Notes: generated from the sequence alone by a model not told the origin. Shown: positions 32,474 to 41,930, numbered from the stretch's first letter. The stretch: DNA of 64,000 nucleotides from an uncultured Lachnospiraceae bacterium (GCA_910584965.1 CAJUDZ010000001.1:186001-250000); one strand, 5' to 3'. Program-made: numbers and translations.

Positions 32474-33655
32474 ATGAACGAATTAGAATTAAAATATGGC
32501 TGTAACCCGAACCAGAAACCATCCCGGATTTATATGGAGGACGGCGGCGAACTGCCGATTAAAGTGCTGAACGGCAAACCGGGATACATCAATTTTCTGG
32601 ATGCTTTCAACGGCTGGCAGCTTGTGAAAGAATTAAAACAGGCGGCAGGGCTTCCGGCGGCGGCTTCCTTTAAGCATGTATCGCCTGCCGGGGCGGCGGT
32701 GGGACTTCCGCTGACGGATGTGGAGAAAAAAATTTACTGGGTGGACGATCTGGACATGGAATTTACGCCGCTTGCCAATGCTTATGCGCGGGCCCGCGGG
32801 GCGGACAGGATGTCTTCTTTCGGTGATTTTATCGCCCTGTCGGACGTATGCGACGAGGCGACCGCCAGAATCATCAAAAGAGAAGTTTCCGACGGCGTGA
32901 TTGCACCGGGATACGAACCGGAAGCGCTGGAAATTCTGAAAGCGAAGAAGAAAGGAAACTATAATGTCATCGAGATCGACCCGGCGTACGTTCCGGCGCC
33001 GACCGAAGTGAAGCAGGTGTTCGGCATCAGTTTTGAACAGGGCAGAAATGAACTGAAGATTGACGATGACTTTTTCGGCAATGTCGTAACGAAGAATCAG
33101 GAGATTCCCAGACAGGCGAAAATTGATCTTGCCATCGCCATGATTACATTAAAATATACGCAGTCCAATTCGGTCTGCTACGTCAAGGGCGGACAGGCCA
33201 TCGGTATCGGAGCGGGGCAGCAGTCCCGGATTCACTGTACCAGGCTGGCCGGTTCCAAAGCGGACAACTGGTTCCTGCGGCAGGCGCCGAAAGTTCTTGG
33301 ACTGCAGTTTGTTGACGGCATCGGACGTGCCGACAGAGACAATGCGATCGATTTATATATCGGCGAGGACGATATGGATGTGCTGGCCGACGGCGCATGG
33401 CAGAAGACCTTCCGGGTAAAACCCGAACGGTTTACAAGAGAAGAGAAACGCGCGTGGCTTGACCAGATGAACGATGTTGCGCTCGGTTCCGACGCCTTTT
33501 TCCCGTTTGGCGATAATATCGAGCGCGCCCATAAGAGCGGCGTAAAATATGTGGCACAGCCGGGCGGTTCCGTCAGAGACGACAATGTCATCGAGACCTG
33601 TGATAAATACGGTATGGCAATGTGCTTTACCGGAATCAGACTGTTCCACCATTAA
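32474..33655 (+). CDS. AICAR formyltransferase (stand-alone)
   Basis: A 393-residue protein matching only the formyltransferase half of PurH: LKYGCNPNQKPSRIYM at the start, the catalytic KHVSPAGAAVG and RIHCTRLAGSKADNW. It lacks the N-terminal MGS-like cyclohydrolase domain. It formylates AICAR using 10-formyl-THF, giving FAICAR to the PurO-like enzyme encoded upstream. ATG 32474 follows a GGAGG site. A strong terminator follows, so it closes the purine operon. Confidence 0.92.
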   Translation: MNELELKYGCNPNQKPSRIYMEDGGELPIKVLNGKPGYINFLDAFNGWQLVKELKQAAGLPAAASFKHVSPAGAAVGLPLTDVEKKIYWVDDLDMEFTPLANAYARARGADRMSSFGDFIALSDVCDEATARIIKREVSDGVIAPGYEPEALEILKAKKKGNYNVIEIDPAYVPAPTEVKQVFGISFEQGRNELKIDDDFFGNVVTKNQEIPRQAKIDLAIAMITLKYTQSNSVCYVKGGQAIGIGAGQQSRIHCTRLAGSKADNWFLRQAPKVLGLQFVDGIGRADRDNAIDLYIGEDDMDVLADGAWQKTFRVKPERFTREEKRAWLDQMNDVALGSDAFFPFGDNIERAHKSGVKYVAQPGGSVRDDNVIETCDKYGMAMCFTGIRLFHH

Positions 33656-33680
33656 TTGAATATCGGATATAATGATCTGA

Positions 33681-33711
33681 AAGGTGCGGGCCGTCAGGCC
33701 TGTGCCTTTTT
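33681..33711 (+). terminator. Terminator of the purine operon
   Basis: GGTGCGGGCC pairs over 10 bp (three GU) with GGCCTGTGCC around GTCA and is followed by T5. It marks the left border of the AT-rich island. Confidence 0.75.
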
Positions 33712-33776
33712 GCATGTACGCCTGGCGGAGCGCTTTCCAATGAGCCTCTGGAAGGACTGGAGGCGGGGACTCTTTG

Positions 33777-33805
33777 TTGACGTTTTTTTGGAGAAAGGCT
33801 ATAAT
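33777..33805 (+). promoter_or_regulatory. Promoter of the HEPN-ATPase island
   Basis: TTGACG (33777-33782), a 17-bp spacer and a perfect TATAAT (33800-33805). It gives the two-gene island its own strong promoter and a leader of about 85 nt. Confidence 0.75.
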
Positions 33806-33898
33806 TATTTTACATTATGACTGATATGACTTGAAAAGCAGGCATTCTTCATCAGGATTTGAATTGCCGCGAAGCGGAACCATGGGGGTTAGCGTGAA

Positions 33899-34342
33899 AT
33901 GTTGATTGCAGATAAAAAAGATTATAGAAAGGGATATGAAAAGCACTATCAGTCGTATAAACGACTGAAAGATGAAAACGCTGATATAAACAGCAGGAGA
34001 TTATTGTTGGTGTATAGCGTAGAATGTGGATTAAAATATAAGCTGTTAGATAAATGGAATGAAGAAAATCCTCAAAAAATATTGGAAGGTACTGATAATA
34101 AGAAGAAAAATATTTTAACATCACATAATCTGGAGAAACTGTTAAAAGAGCTGGGACAACAGGGAAATTTTAAGTTTCCGCAATTAGAAACAGTACATAA
34201 AAACACTGTAAATTCAGAAAACTATCATCAGTTTTATAGATATTGCATTAGAGCAAAGGAAAAACAAGTGGATAATGAGAAAATAATAGAAGATTCCTTA
34301 TACGATGTTGCATGTTGGATTAAAGAGGGGATGAGAAAATAA
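33899..34342 (+). CDS. HEPN-like helical protein
   Basis: A 147-residue all-helical, basic protein. The pattern of a helix with LLLVYSVECGLKYKLL and a later SHNLEKLLKELG is like small HEPN proteins, where an E-x-x-L-K helix precedes an H-[ND]-L helix. The classical RNase motif R-x4-6-H is not evident, so RNase activity is uncertain. The stop overlaps the ATG of the ATPase gene (TAATG), so both are made together. It is AT-rich, unlike the purine operon before it. A defence or toxin role is inferred from the partner and composition. Confidence 0.65.
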   Translation: MLIADKKDYRKGYEKHYQSYKRLKDENADINSRRLLLVYSVECGLKYKLLDKWNEENPQKILEGTDNKKKNILTSHNLEKLLKELGQQGNFKFPQLETVHKNTVNSENYHQFYRYCIRAKEKQVDNEKIIEDSLYDVACWIKEGMRK

Positions 34343-36975
34343 TGATGTTATATACATGGAAAGATGTAGAAAGAAAGCTGTTATTAGATAAGGATGAGTG
34401 GCTGGATGTAATTGTTGATGTTGAAATATACAGCGATGAAGTAATTATTCATTTAGAAAAAAATGCGGCGGAAAGTACTGGCGTAAATATATTAAAAAAA
34501 ATATTGGGAGAAAAGTATGACAGCAAGAAACAAAAAATTTTTTTGGACCTGGCAAATGAATATTTAGATATATCTTTTATAATTGACGAGAGCGAAGCGG
34601 ATGAAAGTATAACTGTCCCCCTTTTTAAAAATATTTTGTATCAAAATACAGCATATTATAGAGAACTGATAGGGGAGGAGCTGCCGGGAGTTCCTGTCCT
34701 TGCTTTTCATTCGTATAAAGGAGGAGTAGGACGCACATTATCTTTATTGGCTTTTGTTAAAGCGTGGTCTGAGTTAAACAATTTGGATAATTCGCAAAGG
34801 CTTCTTATTATTGATGCAGATATTGAAGCTCCGGGAATTACGTGGCTGACTACGGGACAGGAGAATGCAGCATTTAGCTTTCTGGATCTTTTGGAAGTTA
34901 CACAGGAAAAGGATAATGTCGATGAAATTATTGAATTGATTGCTGATAAAGTATCGGAATTGACTGTTAAGATAGAGGGAGATAAGGGAAAGGCAGAGCA
35001 CATTGTTTTGCCGACATACAGGTATGTAGAGCAGCTTTTGGATATGTATTCAAGTCCTGAAAGCCTTGCGCTCAGTTATGATAAGAAATATATATTGGCG
35101 GAAGTTTTATCAAAATTAGGAGAGAAGGTAAAAGCGGGATTAGTGTTGATTGATTTAAGGGCAGGATTAAGCGAGTTTTCAGCCCCGATACTTTTTGATC
35201 CAAGAGTAAAGAAATATCTTGTAACGTCAACATCATATCAGTCTGTCAAAGGAACAGGAATATTATTGCAACAGTTAAACAAAGGGCTGCCATTGAATGA
35301 AGATTCCAAAATACCGGAAATCTTGCTGACCATGGTGCAAAAAGGAGTGAGTACGACTGAGATTATCAGTGAATTAGTTGCTGTTTATGATCAGAATATG
35401 ACTGAAGATAATACTGCTGTAACTGATAATATTGTGACAGAACTTCCTTTTGCAAGTGAACTTGTGCATTTGGAAACATTACCTAAAATAATTGAGAGCT
35501 TAAACGGCAGAGATTTTTACAAAAATATATATGAAATCGTTAAAAATAGTTATACGATTTCCAAAGAAGCACAGGATGTCGGTCCCAGGATACCAAGAAA
35601 CGATGTGATAAAAAATATTCATGAGTTTGCGGCGAATCAAATTACAGCGGAAGGCAATGGAACATTTGATGTTTTGATGACGGAATCCATTCAGAATTTA
35701 ATAAGAAAGTATAAGAGCATTGTGCCCAATACAGTGATCATGGGGGCGAAAGGTTCCGGGAAAACATTTTTGTACAGAGAAATATTAAGAGATCAATATT
35801 GGGAAAAGTTTGTTGAACGTATGGGGAGAAATGATCGGAATTCTGAAATGCTGGAAGGCGATAAGTGCATACTGACGATTCCTCTTCTTGCATCAGGAAA
35901 TGCAGGAGGATTTCAGGATATCATAAAAAATGCCATAACTGTTTATAATCAATGTGGAATGAAAGGTAATATTAGTAATTCTGTATATGTAGACAGTAAA
36001 GATACTTTGCTGAAGCAAATAAGAAAAGAACATGATATATTGGAATGGAAAGAAATCTGGAAGAAAGTTATTTTAAACGCATTTGATAATATATATCGTT
36101 CACTGGAAGAATTGGAGGAGGAATTACGATATAAGAACGTCAAAGTTGTATTTTTAATTGATGGTCTGGAGGAGATTTTTGAACATACGATATCATCAGA
36201 AAATGAGAAAAATGCAATAAGAGCATTATGCAGAGATTTAGTTGATGAAGTGAAAGTAGTATATCACAATTTAGGTTTTATGGTATTCCTGAGAAAAGAT
36301 ATGGCAAGGGATTCATTAACGATTAATTATGAACAGTTTTATTCACTGTATCGTTCTGTTGAACTGCAATGGTCCAATACCGAGGCGTTAAGACTGGCGG
36401 CATGGCTGACAAGTCAGGCGGTGCCGGATTTCTACCAGGAAAATATCCCGATAGAAACAGCATCGGGGGAAATAATTGAACAGACGCTTAATCGATTGTG
36501 GGGAGTTAAACTGGGAAAACCGACTTCTAACGAAGCAAATTCATCGAGATGGATTTTGGCAGCGCTATCGGACTTTAATGGACAGTTACAAGCGCGTGAT
36601 ATTATAAGATTTCTCGAAAAGGCAACTGATAATGCAGGAAAAGCAGTATATGAGGACAGATACTTAATGCCGGCGGAAATCAGAAAAGCCGTGTCGGAGT
36701 GCTCAATGGATAAGATGAGTGAAATACGAGATGAAATTAAAGCGCTAGGGCCGATTTTTGATAAATTGGAACATGCACCGGAAGAAAGAAAGGTTTTACC
36801 ATTTTCGGGTGATACGTTTAATCTCACACAAGCTGAAGAAAAAATTATGAAGCAAGAAGGATATTTAAAGATTGATAATGAGCGGTATTATTTACCGGAA
36901 ATTATTCGACATGCTTTAAAATTTAAATATGAAAAGGGAGCGCGCCCTAAGGTGCTTTCTTTGTTACTTAAATGA
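34342..36975 (+). CDS. KGGVGR-motif variant ATPase with second AAA-type P-loop domain
   Basis: An 877-residue protein with two NTPase units. After an N-terminal alpha/beta domain (1-115) comes a ParA/MinD-like ATPase with FHSYKGGVGRT at about 123-132 and LLIIDADIEAPG. The second unit has a standard Walker A, GAKGSGKT (468-475), and a Walker B with VVFLIDGLEEI near residue 607, as in STAND/KAP-like switches. The C-terminal 200 residues form helices and a winged-helix-like end. Such large KGGVGR proteins are paired with small effectors in bacterial conflict systems. Here the partner is the HEPN-like gene upstream. Base composition is far lower in GC than the flanks, suggesting transfer. Confidence 0.8.
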   Translation: MMLYTWKDVERKLLLDKDEWLDVIVDVEIYSDEVIIHLEKNAAESTGVNILKKILGEKYDSKKQKIFLDLANEYLDISFIIDESEADESITVPLFKNILYQNTAYYRELIGEELPGVPVLAFHSYKGGVGRTLSLLAFVKAWSELNNLDNSQRLLIIDADIEAPGITWLTTGQENAAFSFLDLLEVTQEKDNVDEIIELIADKVSELTVKIEGDKGKAEHIVLPTYRYVEQLLDMYSSPESLALSYDKKYILAEVLSKLGEKVKAGLVLIDLRAGLSEFSAPILFDPRVKKYLVTSTSYQSVKGTGILLQQLNKGLPLNEDSKIPEILLTMVQKGVSTTEIISELVAVYDQNMTEDNTAVTDNIVTELPFASELVHLETLPKIIESLNGRDFYKNIYEIVKNSYTISKEAQDVGPRIPRNDVIKNIHEFAANQITAEGNGTFDVLMTESIQNLIRKYKSIVPNTVIMGAKGSGKTFLYREILRDQYWEKFVERMGRNDRNSEMLEGDKCILTIPLLASGNAGGFQDIIKNAITVYNQCGMKGNISNSVYVDSKDTLLKQIRKEHDILEWKEIWKKVILNAFDNIYRSLEELEEELRYKNVKVVFLIDGLEEIFEHTISSENEKNAIRALCRDLVDEVKVVYHNLGFMVFLRKDMARDSLTINYEQFYSLYRSVELQWSNTEALRLAAWLTSQAVPDFYQENIPIETASGEIIEQTLNRLWGVKLGKPTSNEANSSRWILAALSDFNGQLQARDIIRFLEKATDNAGKAVYEDRYLMPAEIRKAVSECSMDKMSEIRDEIKALGPIFDKLEHAPEERKVLPFSGDTFNLTQAEEKIMKQEGYLKIDNERYYLPEIIRHALKFKYEKGARPKVLSLLLK

Positions 36976-37030
36976 TCTTTGCTTCAGGAAAACAGATAAA
37001 CGGGCAGACCGGAAGTTTTTCCGGACGAAT

Positions 37031-37070
37031 GATGCAAAAATGATGCAAAAATGATGAAACTTTGATGCAG
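37031..37070 (+). repeat. 11-bp tandem repeats (GATGCAAAAAT)
   Basis: Two exact copies (37031-37041, 37042-37052), then two diverged ones starting GATGAAACTTT and GATGCAG. An 11-bp step places each copy on the same DNA face. It lies just behind the ATPase gene, at the right border of the island. Confidence 0.6.
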
Positions 37071-37261
37071 CGGGGAGATACGATATATGCAGTGTTTCCG
37101 GCTGCATTGTTTTGTTCCCGGATGCTGCCGCGTAACGATGCACCAAAAACCGCGTATAGTATAAATTTGGAAAAACTGAGAAAAATATTATAAATTAACA
37201 AAAAAAATTCCGGAAAGGCTTTGTTGGCGGAATGCGTCATACAGGAAAGGAAGAGCGGGAA

Positions 37262-37402
37262 ATGTATACCGAAATGTATATCAGAGGAGAAGAAAAAAAG
37301 AAACGGAAAAAGATGCTCAAGGCCGGCGGCATTATTTTATGGGCCCTGATGATTGGTGTAACGATGTTTTTCACCTTTCAGTCGGTCGTTATACCGGGTT
37401 GA
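37262..37402 (+). CDS. Small single-pass membrane protein (46 aa)
   Basis: ATG 37262 follows GGAAAGGAAGAGCGGG and opens 46 codons. A charged, basic first half (RGEEKKKRKKMLK) precedes one membrane helix (GGIILWALMIGVTMFFTF). It lies just before the polysaccharide deacetylase gene in the same direction, with a 54-bp gap. Small basic-helix proteins of this type are often accessory membrane peptides. Function unknown. Confidence 0.6.
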   Translation: MYTEMYIRGEEKKKRKKMLKAGGIILWALMIGVTMFFTFQSVVIPG

Positions 37403-37456
37403 GCCATGCCGAAATTCTATGCTTCATGAAAACGAATACCAAAGAGGATATGAAAA

Positions 37457-38410
37457 ATGAAAAAGAAGAAATTGTTACTGACATGCCTGTGCGCGGCCAT
37501 GCTGGCCGGGTGCGGAAGCCACGGCGAAGGCGCGAATGCCGCTCCGGCGGTCGTGGATGAAAATACGGAAAAAAGCGGTGCGGCATCGAACCCGGAGCAG
37601 GCGCCGGAAGGAAATGCCGCGGCAGACCCGGAAAAAGAAGAAAGCGCCGAGAAGGCAGAGACGGAGAGCGCAGAGATGGAGAGCGCAGAAGCAAACGACG
37701 CGGCGGCAGAGAATACCTTTGTTTTTGGCGACAGGGCCACGATGAACAATACCGTGGGTGAAAGAGAACTGCCGATCTACTGTGTCGAAACGGAAGAAAA
37801 GAAAATTGCGCTCAGCTTCGACGCCGCATGGGGAAACGAAGACACGGAGGAGCTTCTTTCCATTTTGGAAGAACATGATCTGCATGTTACTTTTTTCATG
37901 ACAGGCGGATGGGTGGAGAGCTATCCCGAAGACGTGAAAGCGATTCTGGAAGCGGGACATGATCTCGGCAATCACAGCGAAAACCATAAGAATATGAGCG
38001 AGCTGTCCGATGAGGAAAAGAGAGAGGAAATTTTGTCGGTGCACCGGAAGGTAAAAGAGATCACGGGTTATGACATGTTCCTTTTCAGGCCTCCTTACGG
38101 GGATTATGATAACGCGCTGATCGAAGTCCTGAAGGACTGTGAATACTATGCGATTCAGTGGGATGTGGACAGCCTTGACTGGAAAAACGAAGGCGTAGAC
38201 GCAATTCTTGAGACGGTGCTGGAACATAAGAATCTTGGAAACGGCAGTATCATCCTTTGCCATAACGGCGGGGAATTTACGGCCGAATCGCTGGATACGC
38301 TGATTGTAAGGCTGGAAGAGCAGGGGTATGAAATCGTGCCGGTCTCGGAACTGATTTATCCCGATCATTATCATATGAATGTGCAGGGAAGGCAGATTGC
38401 GGATGAGTAA
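37457..38410 (+). CDS. Polysaccharide deacetylase lipoprotein (NodB domain)
   Basis: A 317-residue surface enzyme. The signal ends in a lipobox (MLAGCGS), followed by an acidic Ala/Glu linker to about residue 90. The NodB domain (about 115-305) has the catalytic aspartates in LSFDAAWG, the metal histidines in GNHSENH and the groove motif RPPYGDYD. It removes acetyl groups from peptidoglycan or another wall glycan. Upstream is a tiny membrane protein; downstream it meets a convergent gene with an 11-bp gap. Confidence 0.92.
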   Translation: MKKKKLLLTCLCAAMLAGCGSHGEGANAAPAVVDENTEKSGAASNPEQAPEGNAAADPEKEESAEKAETESAEMESAEANDAAAENTFVFGDRATMNNTVGERELPIYCVETEEKKIALSFDAAWGNEDTEELLSILEEHDLHVTFFMTGGWVESYPEDVKAILEAGHDLGNHSENHKNMSELSDEEKREEILSVHRKVKEITGYDMFLFRPPYGDYDNALIEVLKDCEYYAIQWDVDSLDWKNEGVDAILETVLEHKNLGNGSIILCHNGGEFTAESLDTLIVRLEEQGYEIVPVSELIYPDHYHMNVQGRQIADE

Positions 38411-38421
38411 GAGCGGAGATG

Positions 38422-39114
38422 TCAATCTTTCAGATAGTCCCGTTTCGCAAACAATCCCCAATTTTCATAACCGGGGGTTATCAGATCTTTATCGAGATGG
38501 GAATAATCGTTTAACCGGACGATTTGGTATGTGTGGTTTTCTTTATTATGGGCAAATTCTGTGAATGCGGTGTTTTCCATCCAGTTTAGAAAATTGACAT
38601 CGCCGTCCGGCCGCCCCGACAGCAGATTGGTTAATATTCTTAATGTGATGCCATGCGATACAATGATAACGTTTTTATCGTGCGCTTCTTTTTCCAGATA
38701 GTCTTTCATAAAAGTCTCACAGCGTTTTTTGACATCCTGATAAGATTCTCCGCCGGGAGCCTGAAGAAGCGACAGTTTTTCATCCAGATCTATTTCCGGG
38801 TATTTCAGGCGGCGTTCTTCCCAGGACATGCCCTCAAGCAGTCCCAAATCCATTTCTTTTAAGCAGGAAGATTCCTTAATATCGATATCTTCCCGATCGA
38901 TACGGCGAAGGATTTCGAGCAAAGTCTGTTTCGATCTGGCAAGCGAACTGCAATAAGCGGATATCGGCGTTCCATGCAGCTTTGCACGAAGTTCCTCCCC
39001 GACACATCGGGACTGTGCAATGCCCTTATCCGTCAGTTCAAAATCTGTGGTCGAAATAATTTTTCCCCTGATATTCCCATAACTTTCTGCGTGGCGTATT
39101 AAATAAAGGTGCAT
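38422..39114 (-). CDS. Histidine phosphatase family protein
   Basis: A 230-residue phosphoglycerate-mutase-like phosphatase. The catalytic motif LIRHAESYGN lies at residues 5-14, the arginine partner in SSLARSKQT and the second histidine in VIIVSHGITLRIL. These enzymes use a phosphohistidine; substrates range from sugar phosphates to alpha-ribazole phosphate, and nothing here decides. It stands alone on the minus strand. Confidence 0.9.
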   Translation of the reverse strand: MHLYLIRHAESYGNIRGKIISTTDFELTDKGIAQSRCVGEELRAKLHGTPISAYCSSLARSKQTLLEILRRIDREDIDIKESSCLKEMDLGLLEGMSWEERRLKYPEIDLDEKLSLLQAPGGESYQDVKKRCETFMKDYLEKEAHDKNVIIVSHGITLRILTNLLSGRPDGDVNFLNWMENTAFTEFAHNKENHTYQIVRLNDYSHLDKDLITPGYENWGLFAKRDYLKD

Positions 39115-39159
39115 TGTCCTGTCTCCATATCGATTGGGTTGGTACAGCCCATTCCGGAT

Positions 39160-41186
39160 TTATTGAATCCGGAACTGGCTGATCAGTTCGTTTAAGGTTC
39201 TTGCCTGACTGGATAATTCATTGGAAATGGCTGCGCTTTCTTCCGCGGCGGAAGAGTTTGTTTCCGTGACTCTGGAAACTTCCCTGATTCTGTTTTCTAC
39301 GGAAACAATCATTTCCGACTGCTGAACGCTGGCGAGCGCAATTTCATCCATCAGCGTTTTGATGGACTGAATACATTCGCCGATTACTTTCATCGCAGAG
39401 ATCGCAAGATTTGTCGATTCCGTTCCTGTTTTGACGTCCTGGATGGAATGGCTGATCAATGCGCTCGTATTGCTTGCGGCTTCTCCGGATTTGGAGGCGA
39501 GACTTCTGACTTCATCCGATACGACGGAAAATCCTTTTCCCGCTTCGCCTGCTCTTGCGGCTTCGACAGCGGCGTTCAGCGCAAGGATGTTGGTCTGGAA
39601 TGCAATGTCTTCTATTGTCTTTATAATGCTGCCAATCTGTGCTGAGGACTGGTCAATGTTTTTCGTGGCGATAACAAGCTGTTCCATTTTGGTATCTGCT
39701 TCGGCAGCATAGCCTGTAGCCCGGTCTACCAGCTCGCTGGCGTTATTGCAGCGGACGGCGCTGCTCTGAATCTGTTCCGTGATGTCCGTAACATTCGACA
39801 CAAGGCCGTTGATGGAAATCTTCTGCTGCATCGTTCCCTGAGACAGGGCCTGCGCGCCGGAAGAAACCTGATTGGCGCCGCTGTTTACCTGATTTGCAAT
39901 ATGGGTAATATCCCGCATGACGTCCGTCAGATGAGTACGGATGCTTTTCAGGCTTTCCGCGAGCACTCTGAAATCGCCGATATAGTAGGATTCGTTCTTC
40001 GTAACATCTACGGCAATGTTGCCGTCGGCCATTTCCCCGAGAATCCTGCCGATATCGTCAATCGTTTTACGAAGACAGTCACAGACATGATGAATTGTCT
40101 GTGCGATCATGCCGATTTCGTCTTTTCTGTCGAAGAAGGGTTTCAAATCCCGGTCAGCGGACAGTTCCAGATTGCCGAGATGACGGATAGCGCCTTCCAT
40201 AATCATCAGTTCCCGGCCTTCCCGATAAAGAATCAGCAGAGTGACGAGGACAACCATAGAAGCTACCGCGGCGCATAAAATACCTACGGTATTACGCACA
40301 ACATCAACTTCGGCATAGACTTCGGCTTCCGTATCGCGGACCATGAAGACCCAGTTCCGGTCTTTCAGATATTTGTATACGACAAGCTGATCGATGCCGT
40401 TTTCGTCCTGATAAGAATAAATACCCGCCTGTGTGCTGCCGTCTGATTTGATGCGGCGGATGATTTCCTGATAACCCTGGTCGGTAGTTTCCGTATTTAA
40501 CAGCGTTTCATCATGATGATACAGGTATGTACCGGTTTCTACATTTAAAAAGACATATTCGCTGTTGGGCAGACCCTCGATATTCAGGTTCATCAGGGCG
40601 TCCATCAACCGGCTGGCTAAACGCCGGCGCCTACATAACCGATGCAGTTTTGTCCCTCAAAAAGCGGATAGTACATGGAAATAATCATGCTACCGGTGCC
40701 CGGCGATTTCATGATGCCGAGATTGGTCAGTTGGGGTTTGGCCAGAATCGTCTTGTGGAATTCATCCAATGATTCCCCGCTTCTGGTGGTGATGCCGATT
40801 GCATCTTCAGAGGTATGCGTCAGAACGTAAGTAGAAGGCGTTGCAATATACAAGCCTTCAAAAATGCCTTTGATCGCGGCAAAGTCTTCCGTGTATTGCT
40901 GGCCCTGCTGTAAAAGAGCGTCATTTTCAGGATCTTTCAAAAGATCGCGGACTTCGCTGCCAAGAGCGAAAGCAGTCATATATTCTTCTGCGGAAGATAC
41001 GTAGTCGTTTATGATCGCGGCTCTGGACTCTACGGCGTCGATCATCTGATTGGTAATGTTGCTTTCGACCATGGAAGAAATGCGGTTGGAGACAGTGTAC
41101 CAGAGTAGGAGCATTCCCGCAAAAATAAGCGCTGTGGTTATAATGCCGATACGTGTTGCGAGCTTGCGATTTGCCAGAAATTTCAT
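39160..41186 (-). pseudogene. Methyl-accepting chemotaxis protein split by a one-base deletion
   Basis: Two frames together form one receptor of about 675 residues. The upstream part (ATG 41186 to TAG 40617) carries the first membrane helix and most of a dCache sensor, ending GYVGAGV-stop. The downstream frame continues the same domain as ASRLMDALMNLN, then a second helix, HAMP and the signalling domain with NILALNAAVEAARAGEAGKG. Adding one base after TTTA in GTTTAGCC (restoring GV-Y-ASRLM) rejoins them. An ATG at 40608 could start a receptor without most of its sensor. Either a real mutation or a sequence error; the run is not homopolymeric, which makes error less likely. Confidence 0.88.
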
Positions 41187-41368
41187 GAAGTTTTTCCCCC
41201 TGCACAAAAGATATTAATTCGTTTCTTTTTTTGCAAAAATATTCTAACATGCGGTGAATTGCATTTCAAGTTCGAAGTTTTGATAGTGCATAGACAATTT
41301 TTTGGCTTTACTTTTTCTTTCTTTTGTGATAAATTATAACAGTATAAAGTTCATCGTATTGACAGTAT

Positions 41369-41411
41369 AAAAGTGCCGCTTATATTGCGAAAGCAATATC
41401 AGGGCACTTTT
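41369..41411. terminator. Hairpin terminator with AAAAGTGCC/GGGCACTTTT arms
   Basis: Outer arms AAAAGTGCC and GGGCACTTTTT enclose an inner stem TATTGC-GAAA-GCAATA. It has T-runs on both strands, so it can end transcription either way. Confidence 0.65.
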
Positions 41412-41435
41412 TGCTGTATATCTGTGCATAACGTA

Positions 41436-41481
41436 TATACCCTCAGCGGACAAATGTATCCTTTTGCTCACTGAGGGTATA
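41436..41481. repeat. Dispersed palindrome copy 2 (TACCCTCAG...CTGAGGGTA)
   Basis: TATACCCTCAG (41436-41446) pairs with CTGAGGGTATA (41471-41481); the centre is diverged from the copy at 17927-17972 but keeps CGGACAAA and TTTTG. It follows the XRE gene on the minus strand and may act as a terminator. Confidence 0.65.
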
Positions 41482-41539
41482 TATATTTAAGGAAGCTTTC
41501 AACAATATGGTGTAAAAACTTTCAAAATACAACTGTCAG

Positions 41540-41875
41540 TTATGGGTGATTGCCGCCAGGTTTACCGGTAATCACTTTTATAATGGAAAGAATTGTTTCC
41601 TGTTCCGAATCGGAGGCCAGATTCCATAGCATTTTTAGCTGTCTTTCTCTTGCTTCCGGTTCCTGCGGCTGTGCGTCATGAAGAAGGGCGTCGATTGGAA
41701 GCTGGAAGCATTCGGCCAGCAGAATCAACTTTTCCAGCGTGACGGAACGTTCCCCTCGTTCAATAAAGCCAATATAAGTGGTAGATACATTGACTTTTTC
41801 AGCGATCTGTTCCTGTGTCAGGCCGACGCGCAGCCGCTCTTCTCTGATACGCCTGCCAAGCAATTTTCTATCCAT
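41540..41875 (-). CDS. XRE-family regulator
   Basis: A 111-residue protein with an N-terminal XRE helix-turn-helix (LTQEQIAEKVNVSTTYIGFI) and a short helical tail that probably dimerises. Recognition residues (STTYIGFIERG) are close to those of the regulator at 3230 (TPTYISDIERG). The divergent region holds TAACTAA elements, the complement of the TTAGTTA repeats at 3194-3206. It probably controls itself and the secreted-protein gene on the other side. Confidence 0.88.
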   Translation of the reverse strand: MDRKLLGRRIREERLRVGLTQEQIAEKVNVSTTYIGFIERGERSVTLEKLILLAECFQLPIDALLHDAQPQEPEARERQLKMLWNLASDSEQETILSIIKVITGKPGGNHP

Positions 41876-41930
41876 ACGCTCTCCAATCTACAAAATATAT
41901 CTAATATTCTAACCGTATCGCTATCAAAAG

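Larger units (their letters stand above)
41208..41539. other. 332-bp gap between receptor and XRE gene
   Basis: It holds the receptor promoter on the minus strand (TATAAT as complement at 41333-41338), a plus-strand TTGACA-16-TATATT pair (41359-41386), a bidirectional hairpin with AAAAGTGCC/GGGCACTTTT arms and the second copy of the dispersed palindrome. The direct repeat ACAGTATAAA appears twice near 41340-41372. No reading frame of note. Confidence 0.5.

Noticed and set aside
33899..34342. HEPN RNase toxin with R-x4-6-H active site
   Set aside because: The fold pattern is HEPN-like, but I cannot find the motif, so catalytic activity is not claimed.
37031..37070. Replication iterons
   Set aside because: Only two exact 11-bp copies, no Rep gene and no plasmid features.
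41359..41411. Small RNA gene from TTGACA-TATATT to the hairpin
   Set aside because: The hairpin overlaps the -10 and the expected start, leaving no room for a transcript; treated as terminator.
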